Shown here: positions 24,115-32,015 of the stretch, one piece after another
How the letters are laid out: each line of letters starts with the position of its first letter
Numbering within the stretch: position 1 is the stretch's first letter
DNA from: Paraburkholderia sp.
GTDB lineage: Bacteria; Pseudomonadota; Gammaproteobacteria; Burkholderiales; Burkholderiaceae
Reading direction: 5' to 3'
NCBI RefSeq assembly: GCF_026225065.1
Contig: NZ_JAMFSB010000237.1
Coordinates: 1-41,938, forward strand
Length of the DNA stretch: 41,938 nt
Program-made: the position numbers and the translations under genes
Notes under the pieces: model-generated
What the model saw: the letters and a program-made list of their open reading frames with translations, nothing else
Told to the model about the DNA's origin: nothing
Databases searched by the model: none

Positions 24115-24540
24115 TCAGGCGGCGGTCTTCAGCTGCGCTGTGGACAAGCCGAACTGGCGGGCGATCGAAACCAGCCGTTCCTGCCATTCCCACGTGCCGA
24201 ATACGTCGTGCACATTTTGTAGGCAACTGAGCAGGTCAACGGTGGCTGGGTCGAAGATATTGATATGGGCTCGCAGCAGCGCTTTCTTGAGTGCGGCCAC
24301 TCCGACATCCATATAGGCAGGCACTTCGATTGGTGTTTTGCCGATATAGCGCACCGGAATGCCTTCCATTGCCGTCATATAGTCGCGCGGATTGATGAAG
24401 CTGCCGACTGGGCATCCGCCACAGTAGCCCCGATAGGCACCGCCGCCGCGCGGCAGAAGTGCGGCGCGCCCCTGACCGTCCAGATGGCTGGCGGCCCGAT
24501 CGAATATCTCCTGATACGTCAGGAAGTTTGGATTTTTCAT
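24115..24540 (-). CDS. Hypothetical protein with a CGGCPVG motif
   Basis: A 141-residue protein without signal peptide or membrane segment, which I do not recognise by name. The segment YRGYCGGCPVGSFINPRDYMTAMEG (about 45-70) resembles, in arrangement, the pattern YRG...K-CAVG-LIPDE-YxxxMEG seen in many small phage and mobile-element-associated proteins of unknown function. Here two Cys in CGGC replace the usual residues. The start MKNPNF (24540) has GGGAG before it. The gene is a single unit between rpsU and tag; a 12-bp palindrome lies about 70 bases upstream of its start. Confidence 0.7.
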   Translation of the reverse strand: MKNPNFLTYQEIFDRAASHLDGQGRAALLPRGGGAYRGYCGGCPVGSFINPRDYMTAMEGIPVRYIGKTPIEVPAYMDVGVAALKKALLRAHINIFDPATVDLLSCLQNVHDVFGTWEWQERLVSIARQFGLSTAQLKTAA

Positions 24541-24884
24541 GGTTGTTCTCCCCCTGCGTCTACGCGCAGCGGTCATTCATGGGTGGTTCAAGCGCATCTG
24601 TTGTCCCTTCAATCGTTATAACGACTGAATCAGGTAAAAACGTAGCGGTGCAGCGCGCGAGTCCGCAATTTTGACATGATTTGGGAGGTCGGCCGACAGC
24701 CGGGCGCCTGCAAAGCCAAGCTGGATAAGGCTTTGACCATGTGGCCGGGGCGGGCTCGGGACTTTCCCGCAGGCGCTGGGTTTCGTGCCCGAAGTGTGGT
24801 GAAAACCACACGGGGTCGGAGTACAGATCCGAGGCCGACGACACGCGAAATGCGCCTTCCGTTCCGTTAGCCCGCAGATACCCC
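24541..24884. other. Intergenic region with hairpins between the CGGCPVG protein and tag
   Basis: About 340 bases without a gene. It holds the palindrome TCGTTATAACGA (24613-24624) and two adjacent hairpins: GTGTGGT/ACCACAC with a GAAA loop on the plus strand (24794-24811) and TCGGA/TCCGA with a 7-base loop (24816-24832). The minus-strand tag gene ends at its right edge. No T run follows the hairpins on the minus strand. Confidence 0.5.
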
Positions 24885-25481
24885 TCACCCGGCCTTTCGC
24901 TTGCGCCCCTTTTTGCCGAGGGCGGCGCAGCGGGCATAGCAATCGCAATCGGTCTGGTGGTCGTTCACCATGCCGACGGCCTGCATGAACGCATAGCAGA
25001 TCGTCGAGCCGACAAACTTGCAGCCATAACGCTTGAGCCCCTTGCTCAGTGCGTCGGAAATCTCCGTTGAGGCCGGCGCATGCTGGTAAGTGGTCCATTC
25101 GTTCTGGATCGGGGTGTCATTGACGAACGACCAGATGAAATTCGCCAGCGACCCATGTTCCGCCTGGATCTGTTGCACGGCGCGCGCATTGGTAATGGCC
25201 GCCTCGATCTTGCCGCGATGCCGCACGATCGATTCGTCAACCACTAACGCGTCGACATGCTTTGGCGTGAAGCGGGCCACCTTGTCGATATCGAAGTTGG
25301 CGAACCCCCTGCGGTAGCCACTGCGTTTGTTCAAGATCGTGGACCATGACAGACCGGCTTGCGCGCCCTCCAGCACGAGCATTTCAAAGAGATGCTGATC
25401 GTCGCGCGAAGGGACGCCCCACTCGGTGTCGTGGTAGTGTGCGAGCGCTTCGCTCGATACCCAGTTGCATCGCTGTGTCAC
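24885..25481 (-). CDS. tag: DNA-3-methyladenine glycosylase I
   Basis: A 198-residue Tag enzyme that removes 3-methyladenine from DNA in base-excision repair. Family features are the N-terminal CNWVSSEALAHYHDTEWGVP, then LVLEGAQAGLSWSTILNKR with the conserved Ser-Trp, GLKRYGCKFVGSTICYAFMQAVG, and the C-terminal zinc-ligand part HQTDCDCYARC. The zinc site is formed by Cys and His at both ends, all present. The start is GTG at 25481, preceded by GGGAG; the MTQRC start is usual for the family. It is divergent from the sugar kinase that follows. A short Lys/Arg tail (KKGRKRKAG) is typical. Confidence 0.95.
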   Translation of the reverse strand: MTQRCNWVSSEALAHYHDTEWGVPSRDDQHLFEMLVLEGAQAGLSWSTILNKRSGYRRGFANFDIDKVARFTPKHVDALVVDESIVRHRGKIEAAITNARAVQQIQAEHGSLANFIWSFVNDTPIQNEWTTYQHAPASTEISDALSKGLKRYGCKFVGSTICYAFMQAVGMVNDHQTDCDCYARCAALGKKGRKRKAG

Positions 25482-25655
25482 GTTCCGGCTCCCGCAGGGT
25501 CATGTATCGAAAATCCCGGTGCGTCCGGGCTTTGCCAGCATAGCGGAATGCCCGCGCATCGCAACTAGGCCATTCGGCCAGTTGCCGGATCGATATGGGT
25601 CTGCCACGCTATGCGGCATTCCGATTCTGCAACTCTCTTTATCCTCACTCACTTG

Positions 25656-26549
25656 ATGAATACAGACCTCTTTCTGATCGGCGTCGACGGCGGCGGCAGC
25701 GGCACGCGTGTCGTACTCGGCGATGCCCACGGCCACGAACTGGCTCAGGCGGCGAGTGGCCCTTCAGGTTTGGGCCTCGGCGTCGAACGCGCCTGGCAGG
25801 CGATCCTGGCAGGCTGCACCGAGGCGTTCAAACAAGCCGGGGTCGCGCCGCAATGGGAGCGGTGCGTGCTCGGCTGCGGATTGGCCGGGGTCAACAACCC
25901 CGACTGGCTCGCCTCGTTCCGGGCTCAGGCGCCGAAGCTTGCAGGCCTTGCCGTGGAGAGCGATGCATACACGACCTTGCTCGGCGCGCACGGCGGGGCG
26001 CATGGCGTGATCGTGGCGCTTGGCACCGGCAGCGTAGCCGCAGCGGCAGACGGCGAGGGCGATTACAGGATCGCCAGCGGTTTCGGCTTTCCGTCGGGCG
26101 ACGAGGCAAGCGGCGCCTGGCTCGGCTTGCGCACGGTCGTGTACGCGCAGCAGGCGGTAGATGGCCGTGCTCCGTTGGATGCGCTGGCTCAGGCATTGCT
26201 CGAACGGGTGGGGGCGCAGGATCGCGACGGCCTGATTCTCTGGCTTTGCTCGGCCAATCAGACGGCTTATGCGAGTCTCGCGCCCATCGTAATTGCCCAT
26301 GCCAATCATCCTTTTGCCGCCCGCCTACTAAAGGAGGCGGGGGAAGAAATCGGCAAGATGATTGCCGCGCTGGATGCGTCCGGCGAGCTGCCGGTGGCTT
26401 TGTGCGGCGGCCTCGGCAAACCGTTGCGCGACTACGTACCGCAGCATTTCCAGGCCCGGCTGCGTGCGCCGTTGGCCGATTCAGCGCACGGCGCGTTGCA
26501 GCTTGCGCAGCGGGAAGCCACCCGGCTTGGTTTGAACCTGGCGGGCTAA
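25656..26549 (+). CDS. BadF/BadG/BcrA-type ATPase, N-acetylglucosamine kinase-like
   Basis: A 297-residue ASKHA-fold kinase. The phosphate-1 loop is GVDGGGSGTR, the second loop GCGLAGVNN, the phosphate-2 part ALGTGSVAAA, and the GFGFPSGDEASGAWLGL and CGGLGKPL segments match N-acetylglucosamine kinase of the BadF family. It probably phosphorylates an amino sugar such as GlcNAc from cell-wall recycling, but the substrate is not certain. I choose ATG at 25656 (MNTDLFLIG) because it begins right at the conserved strand; the frame from 25611 adds 15 residues. Neither has a strong ribosome site. No other amino-sugar genes are next to it, and a HAD phosphatase follows 63 bases later. Confidence 0.8.
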   Translation: MNTDLFLIGVDGGGSGTRVVLGDAHGHELAQAASGPSGLGLGVERAWQAILAGCTEAFKQAGVAPQWERCVLGCGLAGVNNPDWLASFRAQAPKLAGLAVESDAYTTLLGAHGGAHGVIVALGTGSVAAAADGEGDYRIASGFGFPSGDEASGAWLGLRTVVYAQQAVDGRAPLDALAQALLERVGAQDRDGLILWLCSANQTAYASLAPIVIAHANHPFAARLLKEAGEEIGKMIAALDASGELPVALCGGLGKPLRDYVPQHFQARLRAPLADSAHGALQLAQREATRLGLNLAG

Positions 26550-26612
26550 TCCGGCGAAAGCATCGAAAGCAACGATAAAATGGCGCCTTCGACGCTGCCG
26601 GCTGCTCACACC

Positions 26613-27431
26613 ATGTACCAAGTCATCGCCACCGATCTCGACGGCACTCTGCTCGATGGAGACCATCAACTCGACCCGTTCACCGTTGCCACGGTGCGGC
26701 GGCTGGAGTCGGACGGCCTGCAATTCATCATTGCGACCGGCCGCCACTACCGCGACGCGGCGGGCATCCGCGATCTGCTGGGCATCCGTCCTTACCTGAT
26801 CACATCAAACGGCGCGCGCGTGCATGCGCCGGACGACACCATGATCTACGGAGACGATCTTCCGCCCGCCACCGTGCACCGGCTCGTGCAGCCGGAAATC
26901 GCGGGCGCGCACGGCCGGGTGATCGTCAATCTGTTTGCAGATCACGATTGGCTGATCGACCGGGACGCACCGGAGCTTTTGCGTCTACATAAGGATTCGG
27001 GCTTTGGCTACGAAGTGACCGACCTGCGGCAGCATCACGGCGAGGGCATTGCGAAGGCGCTGTATATCGGCGAGCCCGCCGATCTCGCACCGGTCGCGGC
27101 CAATCTGCAACGCGAGTTCGGCGACGCGCTCTATGTCACCTATTCGCTGCCCGATTGCCTCGAAGTCATGACATCGAACGTGTCGAAGGGTCGCGCGTTG
27201 AAGTTCGTGCTCGACCGCCTGGGGGTAGAGACCGGCCTATGTATTGCGTTCGGCGACAACATGAACGATATCGATCTGCTCGAGACCGCCGGCCATCCGT
27301 TCATGATGAAAAACGCCAATCCGGATCTGATTACGCGCTTGCCGAATGTGCCGCGGATCGGCAACAACTTCGAAGCGGGCGTCGCGCACCATCTGCGCAA
27401 GCTGTTTGCCATGGACGATGAGCTTGCCTAA
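26613..27431 (+). CDS. Cof-type HAD-IIB sugar phosphatase
   Basis: A 272-residue Cof-type HAD hydrolase. Motif I is ATDLDGTLLDGDH with both Asp present, IIATGRHYRD is motif II, and the late GDNMNDIDLLETAG has the two Asp of motif IV. The Lys of motif III lies in SNVSKGRALKFVL. The cap domain is of the C2B type. Such enzymes dephosphorylate phosphorylated sugars or nucleotide-type substrates; the specific one is not readable. The start is taken as ATG at 26613 (MYQVIATDLDG), as the conserved core begins there; ATG at 26580 is also possible. It ends with a four-base overlap with the convergent histidine phosphatase. Confidence 0.85.
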   Translation: MYQVIATDLDGTLLDGDHQLDPFTVATVRRLESDGLQFIIATGRHYRDAAGIRDLLGIRPYLITSNGARVHAPDDTMIYGDDLPPATVHRLVQPEIAGAHGRVIVNLFADHDWLIDRDAPELLRLHKDSGFGYEVTDLRQHHGEGIAKALYIGEPADLAPVAANLQREFGDALYVTYSLPDCLEVMTSNVSKGRALKFVLDRLGVETGLCIAFGDNMNDIDLLETAGHPFMMKNANPDLITRLPNVPRIGNNFEAGVAHHLRKLFAMDDELA

Positions 27432-28117
27432 TGCGTAGGACCTGAAGCCGCCGCAGGCGGCAACGCTGCGCACGGGCAATCCGTAGACCGTCCATTCAGC
27501 CCTTCGTCGCTATGCTGAAAGCTCGCGTGCGGCGAGCCGCCCTGCCAGTCGAGCTTGACGATATAAATACTGTCGAAATCGTCGCTGTGCCACTTCGGCA
27601 CGTCGGCGGCGTTGCCGCCGTGGGCGCTCACCATCTGGCGCACCAGCTTCTCGATCAGCTTGTGCTCCCATGCCACCACCACCAGCTTGTTGCGATATGC
27701 CGGATCGATCAGTGTGGCGCTGAGCCGGTCGATCTGCGTCAGGCCATAAGGCGTTTGCACCGGCATCTCGAATTGAATGGCGGTCGGTTCGATGGTGGCC
27801 AACGGGCGCACATAGTAATAAGGATGGCCGCCGTCGTTCTTTTGCTCCCCCGGATCCGGCGCGAAGATCGCGTCAGGTTTGCCGAACTTGGCGGCGATCA
27901 CCGCGGGCAGCGCCAGCGCCCGGTTAAGGCCCTGGCAATTGAGCTGGCCGAACCCTTGGGCCGGCTTCTCGCCGTGACGGACAAACACTAGCGTTTCAAC
28001 GGCTTGGTTGGCCGCCTGGCTACTGGCCGCGTGCGCGGTGGCGGGCAACATGGCGCCGCCACACGAGGCCGCGAGCCAGAGTGCGACGCCTTGCAGGAAT
28101 CGACGGGAACGGTTCAT
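27428..28117 (-). CDS. Exported histidine phosphatase-family protein
   Basis: A 229-residue protein with a signal sequence (MNRSRRFLQG then a hydrophobic core, cleavage near AHA). The double Arg and FL are near but not in the standard Tat spacing, so Sec or Tat cannot be decided. The mature part begins with LVFVRHGEKP, the RHG motif whose His is phosphorylated in the histidine acid phosphatase/phosphoglycerate mutase clan. A second His is likely in VVVAWEHKLIEKL. It looks like a periplasmic phosphatase of unknown substrate. The tail SDEGLNGRSTDCPCAA has a Cys pair. It is convergent with, and overlaps by four bases, the HAD phosphatase. AGAGG precedes the ATG. Confidence 0.75.
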   Translation of the reverse strand: MNRSRRFLQGVALWLAASCGGAMLPATAHAASSQAANQAVETLVFVRHGEKPAQGFGQLNCQGLNRALALPAVIAAKFGKPDAIFAPDPGEQKNDGGHPYYYVRPLATIEPTAIQFEMPVQTPYGLTQIDRLSATLIDPAYRNKLVVVAWEHKLIEKLVRQMVSAHGGNAADVPKWHSDDFDSIYIVKLDWQGGSPHASFQHSDEGLNGRSTDCPCAALPPAAASGPTH

Positions 28118-28228
28118 CGGGAGCCTCTTTGCGTGCCGTGTGAAAGTCGGACGATTCTAGCAGCGGCGTTGCGCCTTGCCGCGCGTCGGTTGCACTAAGG
28201 GCCGCTCGTCCATAAGCCTGTCCATAAA

Positions 28229-28258
28229 GCAGAACGGGCGCTATAGCGCCCGTTCTGC
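28229..28258 (-). terminator. Terminator after aqpZ
   Basis: A perfect 13-bp stem (GCAGAACGGGCGC and its complement) around a TATA loop. On the minus strand it is followed by TTTAT and lies just past the aqpZ stop. The stem is also symmetric on the plus strand but no gene enters from there. Confidence 0.8.
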
Positions 28259-28286
28259 AGATTCATCCTATGGCGTTTCAGCTACG

Positions 28287-29030
28287 TCAATCGGCCAGCG
28301 CAGAGCGCGACGCGACCGGCGCACGGCTCGCCGCGACAACCGGATACACGAATCCGGCAATCACAGCGCCGAGAATCGGAGCGACCCAGAACAGCCAGAG
28401 CTGGTCGACGGCGGCGCCACCTACGAACAGCGCCGGCCCCGTCGAGCGGGCCGGATTGACCGAGGTATTGGTAACCGGAATGGAGATCAGGTGGATCAGT
28501 GTCAGGCACAGTCCGATGGCAATCGGCGCGAAGCCTGCCGGCGCGCGCTTGTCAGTGGCGCCGAGAATCACGAACAGGAAGAAGCCAGTCATGACCACTT
28601 CGCAGATAAACGCCGCCATCAGCGAGTAGTGACCCGGCGAGCGGTCGCCGTAGCCGTTGCTGGCGAAGCCGCTGGACACGAGGTCGAAGCCCGGCTTGCC
28701 GCTGGCGATCAACGACAGCACGAAGGCGCCGAGCACGGCGCCGATCACCTGGGCGACGATATACGGTACGAGATCGCGTGCCGGAAAACGGCCCGCCACG
28801 GTCAAGCCGACGCTCACCGCCGGATTCAGGTGGCAACCCGAGATATGGCCGATGGCGTAGGCCATGGTCAGCACCGTAAGGCCGAATGCGAACGCGACAC
28901 CGACGAAGCCGATGCCCAGCCCGTGCACCGGACCGGCGAAATTGGCAGCGAGGACCGCACTGCCGCAGCCCCCGAGGACGAGCCAGAATGTGCCGAACAG
29001 CTCGGCAGCGAGGCGCTTTGACAACTGCAT
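28287..29030 (-). CDS. aqpZ: Aquaporin Z
   Basis: A 247-residue water channel with the usual six membrane segments and two half-helices. The NPA motifs are both present, in HLNPAVSVG and [11 protein letters not shown]. The His in HLISIPVTN, the Thr and the Arg after the second NPA form the narrow aromatic/Arg filter of water-selective channels, so water rather than glycerol is the likely substrate. [21 protein letters not shown] is the usual AqpZ N-terminus. ATG at 29030 is preceded by AGGATTCC. A longer frame to 29147 has no homology. It is a single-gene unit with its own terminator. Confidence 0.95.
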   Translation of the reverse strand: MQLSKRLAAELFGTFWLVLGGCGSAVLAANFAGPVHGLGIGFVGVAFAFGLTVLTMAYAIGHISGCHLNPAVSVGLTVAGRFPARDLVPYIVAQVIGAVLGAFVLSLIASGKPGFDLVSSGFASNGYGDRSPGHYSLMAAFICEVVMTGFFLFVILGATDKRAPAGFAPIAIGLCLTLIHLISIPVTNTSVNPARSTGPALFVGGAAVDQLWLFWVAPILGAVIAGFVYPVVAASRAPVASRSALAD

Positions 29031-29324
29031 GATATGGAATCCTAAAAAGTTTGACTTGCTGGAGGCGGTACATGGGTATTCGGGCACCCACCTCCGAGCG
29101 CCAAATTCTAGGGAAATATTGGCGAATCGGGTGTCAAGAATTGTCAATGTCGCTGCGGGCAGTTTGGATTATTTACCGATAAAGACCGAATCGACTTAAC
29201 AATTCATCGCTCTTTAATAATTATCAGACGATACCCTCAATTGTGAGTATTACTGTCCATTGCGAAATTCGGTAATTACGGCTAGTCTCCGTGACAATGC
29301 GTTCTACAAAAAGGGAGAAGGGAA

Positions 29325-29627
29325 ATGTCGCAATATGCAGAACTTAAGGCGCAGATCGCCAGATTGCAGGCTCAGGCGGACGAAGCGCGACGCACCGAAC
29401 TCGGCAATGTAATCGAGGAGATCCGCGGCAAGATAGCCGAGTATGGATTGACTGCCCAGGACCTGGGCTTTGCGGTTGCCGCCCGGCGCGGACGCCCGCC
29501 CAAGAAGGCGCCGCTGCCGCCCAAGTATCAGGATCCGAAGTCCGGCAATACGTGGAGCGGACGGGGCAAGCCGCCCAAGTGGATTTCCGGCAAGAATCGC
29601 GAACGCTTTCTGATCGAACAGGTTTAG
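29325..29627 (+). CDS. H-NS family nucleoid-associated protein
   Basis: A 100-residue H-NS-like protein. The N-terminal half (MSQYAELKAQIARLQAQADEARR) is a coiled-coil for dimerisation, a basic linker follows (AARRGRPPKKAP), and the C-terminal DNA-binding domain has the TWSGRGKPPKWI core, where the GRGKPP stretch contacts the minor groove of AT-rich DNA. Such proteins silence AT-rich and acquired genes and can affect flhDC and polysaccharide genes. It has GGGAGAAGGG before the ATG and an AT-rich 294-base leader, possibly self-regulated. The genome likely has several paralogues, so no symbol is given. Confidence 0.93.
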   Translation: MSQYAELKAQIARLQAQADEARRTELGNVIEEIRGKIAEYGLTAQDLGFAVAARRGRPPKKAPLPPKYQDPKSGNTWSGRGKPPKWISGKNRERFLIEQV

Positions 29628-29730
29628 TCGCCGCGGTTAATTGTCACGGCGAAAGCTTCCTGAAGGTTAATGGCATTCGGGAAGCTTAAGCGGCGAAATA
29701 TGTATCAGATTTGTGTCGGAATTGGGCGGT

Positions 29731-29760
29731 AAAAAAAGCCGCCTTTGAGAGGCGGCTTTT
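29731..29760. terminator. Bidirectional terminator between the H-NS-like gene and the GT4 gene
   Basis: A stem of AAAGCCGCCT and AGGCGGCTTT closes a short loop, with an A run of seven before it and a T run after it. It can therefore stop transcription from both sides: the H-NS-like gene (plus) and the glycosyltransferase (minus). Confidence 0.85.
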
Positions 29761-29855
29761 ATGAAGATGAGCGGCTAATCGACGCGGTTCTGCTCGCGCA
29801 AACGATTCACACGGGGTTTTTCGCGTATTTAGCCGGCATCAGATGCATAGACCGT

Positions 29856-30920
29856 TTAGCCTACCGCTACCTGGCGCAACATCGGACGGCGTTCAGCTTC
29901 GATAAGCGCCGTATAGCCGTCGAGATAGTTCTGCGCCATCGTCTTCGCGCTAAAGCGGCGTTCGAACTGGGCGCGGATTTCCGTACGCGACAGCTCGTCC
30001 ACTCGCTGCAGCGCCGCCACCGCACCTTGCACGTCCTCGACCACGAAGCCGGTTACGCCATGGTCGATCACTTCCGGCACCGAACCGCGGTTAAAGGCGA
30101 TCACCGGCGTGCCGCAGGCCATCGATTCGATCATCACGAGACCAAACGGCTCCGACCAGTCGATCGGGAACAGCAGCGCCTTGGCGCCTGACAGAAACTC
30201 CGGCTTTTGCGCTTCGTTGATCTCACCGACGAATTCGACGTGTGCCTGCGACAGCAGCGGTTCGATTTCCGTCTTGAAGTATTCCTGGTCGACCTTGTCC
30301 ACCTTGGCGGCGATCTTCAGCGGCAGACCGCTTTGTGCGGCGATCTTGATGGCTGTATCGACGCGCTTCTCCGGACAGATACGGCCGAGGAACGCCAGGT
30401 ACTCGGGCTTCTTGTGGGTCTGCGGCGTGAGCAGATTCTCCGGCAGACCGTGATAAATCGTGTTGAGCCAGTTGGCCTGCTTGAGCGGCAGACGCTGCGA
30501 GTCCGAGATCGACACCACCGGCGCTTGCGAGAACGTGTCGAAAATCGGTTGCAGTTCGGGCAGGTCGAGACGGCCATGCAAGGTGGTCACGAACGGCGTG
30601 TCCATCGTCGAGAACAGCGGGAACGGCAGATAGTCGAGGTGGAAGTGCAGTACGTCGAACTCATGGGCGATGCTGCGCACCCGCTCCATCAGCAGGACGT
30701 GCGGCGCCATGGCGTCGCGCACCGTCGGGTCGAGGCGCAGTGCGCGCGGCCAGGCGGCCTCGAGCTTGGCGGAGGTGACCGAATCGCCGCTCGCGAACAG
30801 CGTCACGTCGTGGCCGAGCTCGACCAGAGCCTCAGTCAGGTACGACACGACGCGCTCAGTGCCACCGTAAAACTTCGGCGGGACGGCTTCGTATAGGGGC
30901 GCTATTTGTGCGATTCGCAT
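29856..30920 (-). CDS. Glycosyltransferase family 4 protein
   Basis: A 354-residue GT-B enzyme. The N-terminal Rossmann domain starts MRIAQIAPLYEAVPPKFYGGTERVV, including the glycine-rich loop. The C-terminal nucleotide-sugar part has FLGRICPEKRVDTAIKIA and the GT4 signature EPFGLVMIESMACGTPVIAFNRGSVPEVI, with the two Glu (E-x7-E) that bind and orient the donor. It may transfer a hexose in an exopolysaccharide, lipid or trehalose-like pathway; the substrate is not known. ATG at 30920 is preceded by GGAGAG. It is divergent from flhD across a 711-base gap. No other sugar genes adjoin it. Confidence 0.88.
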   Translation of the reverse strand: MRIAQIAPLYEAVPPKFYGGTERVVSYLTEALVELGHDVTLFASGDSVTSAKLEAAWPRALRLDPTVRDAMAPHVLLMERVRSIAHEFDVLHFHLDYLPFPLFSTMDTPFVTTLHGRLDLPELQPIFDTFSQAPVVSISDSQRLPLKQANWLNTIYHGLPENLLTPQTHKKPEYLAFLGRICPEKRVDTAIKIAAQSGLPLKIAAKVDKVDQEYFKTEIEPLLSQAHVEFVGEINEAQKPEFLSGAKALLFPIDWSEPFGLVMIESMACGTPVIAFNRGSVPEVIDHGVTGFVVEDVQGAVAALQRVDELSRTEIRAQFERRFSAKTMAQNYLDGYTALIEAERRPMLRQVAVG

Positions 30921-31308
30921 GCGTACTCTCCTGTGTCGGCTGGAGTCGGCCCTTAAGAGCAAACACTCCAGCCCATGCAACGTAAGTTGCGGTTCATAAC
31001 GGCGTTCGCAAAACGTGCTCGGATCGAGCGAAGAGCGAATACCTGTCGGACGGACGGGCGCGGTAGGCCGCCGCCCGGTGGCAACCCGAAACTGCATCGG
31101 GTTATCCCTTAAGGCCATTATCGGGATCAACCGGCGCAATTCGAGTTATTTTTCAAACGCTTAATGTTGTTACAGCGCGAAACACCGTGCGTAACAGGTG
31201 AAACCGGGGTGCAGCATAGCTGGCACGACACCCCTCAGCAAGCACCGTGCCGCGCCTTGCGGCCCGCCCAGAAAGGTGGCGCGATGCATTGCGCATAGCA
31301 GGCGATTG

Positions 31309-31336
31309 TTGCCGCAGCGTGAAAAAGATCTATAAT
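31309..31336 (+). promoter_or_regulatory. Candidate sigma-70 promoter of flhDC
   Basis: A -35 TTGCCG and a perfect -10 TATAAT are 16 bases apart. Transcription would start near 31343, giving a leader of about 290 bases to the flhD start. It is the best promoter-like sequence in the gap. Confidence 0.6.
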
Positions 31337-31437
31337 TTGCTCGCACCTGTAACGGTGCAAGAAACCGCGCGGGGTCGCGCACCGATCGATCCCCAAAAGC
31401 TGTCAGCCACCTTTCATCCTCTCCCCGCTATGCGTTT

Positions 31438-31456
31438 TGTAGGAAAAATTCCTACA
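31438..31456. promoter_or_regulatory. Near-perfect palindrome in the flhDC leader
   Basis: TGTAGGAAAAATTCCTACA reads the same on both strands apart from the central base. It contains two inverted heptads TTTCCTA/ATTCCTA, the kind bound by NarL/FixJ-type regulators such as BvgA, and recalls the RcsB box of enteric flhDC. It lies about 95 bases after the predicted transcript start and 176 bases before flhD. The regulator is unknown. Confidence 0.55.
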
Positions 31457-31631
31457 GAATTTATGGAAAACTCCGGCAACCAGACGGGGTGTCTGTCCGA
31501 TTTCAGTCGCAGTTACATTTAGACACAATGCTTGCAAGACCATAAACGAGCCGTTCGTGCGGTGTGCGGTGCGCGCGTTCGAGCAAACGTTTCCGTAACG
31601 GCCTGACCAGCCAGATCGACTCGGGGGAATC

Positions 31632-31955
31632 ATGAGCACCACTAGTGACATGCTCAATGAGATACGAGAAGTGAACCTCTCCTATCTCCTGCTCGCTCAG
31701 CGTCTGCTGCGTGAGGACAAGCCCATGGGGATGTTCCGCATGGGTATATCGGAGCAGTTGGCAGACGTGATTGCCAATCTGTCTCTGGCGCAGACCGTCA
31801 AACTGGCTGCATCCAGCCAGGTTCTCTGCCGCTTTCGCTTCGACGACCACGCCGTCCTGTCCGCGCTTGCAGACAAGGGCAAGACCAGCAGTGCCGTTGC
31901 TCAGGCGCATTCTGCGATCTTGATGGCGAGCCAGCCCGTGGAACAGATTGGCTGA
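31632..31955 (+). CDS. flhD: Flagellar transcriptional activator FlhD
   Basis: A 107-residue FlhD, with the usual start MSTTSDMLNEIREVNLSYLLLAQRLLREDK and the conserved FRMGISEQLADVIANLSLAQ part. It makes a hetero-oligomer (FlhD4C2) with FlhC that activates class II flagellar promoters; FlhD helps DNA specificity. A Cys at 66 (SQVLCRFRF) is the one used for inter-subunit disulfides in FlhD. ATG has GGGGGAA before it. It lies 60 bases before flhC and surely shares its transcript. The sequence is highly conserved in length and motifs. Confidence 0.96.
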   Translation: MSTTSDMLNEIREVNLSYLLLAQRLLREDKPMGMFRMGISEQLADVIANLSLAQTVKLAASSQVLCRFRFDDHAVLSALADKGKTSSAVAQAHSAILMASQPVEQIG

Positions 31956-32015
31956 GGCCGGCGTTCCACGGCGGCAAAACCGACCAGCAACACCAGGACG
32001 CGGGAAGCGCAGCGC

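Larger units (their letters stand above)
30921..31631. other. Long regulatory region between the GT4 gene and flhD
   Basis: 711 bases with no gene; a 91-codon frame at 31247-31522 is unsupported. It holds a promoter-like pair and a palindrome (separate entries), a short GCACC/GGTGC hairpin at 31343-31358 at the predicted transcript start, and an AT-rich stretch near 31430-31530. A long leader is common for the flhDC master operon. Confidence 0.5.

Noticed and set aside
28176-29021. Plus-strand frame opposite aqpZ
   Set aside because: Shadow of the aquaporin gene; charged low-complexity translation.
31247-31522. Small frame of 91 codons in the flhDC leader
   Set aside because: It spans the candidate promoter and palindrome and has no features of a protein.
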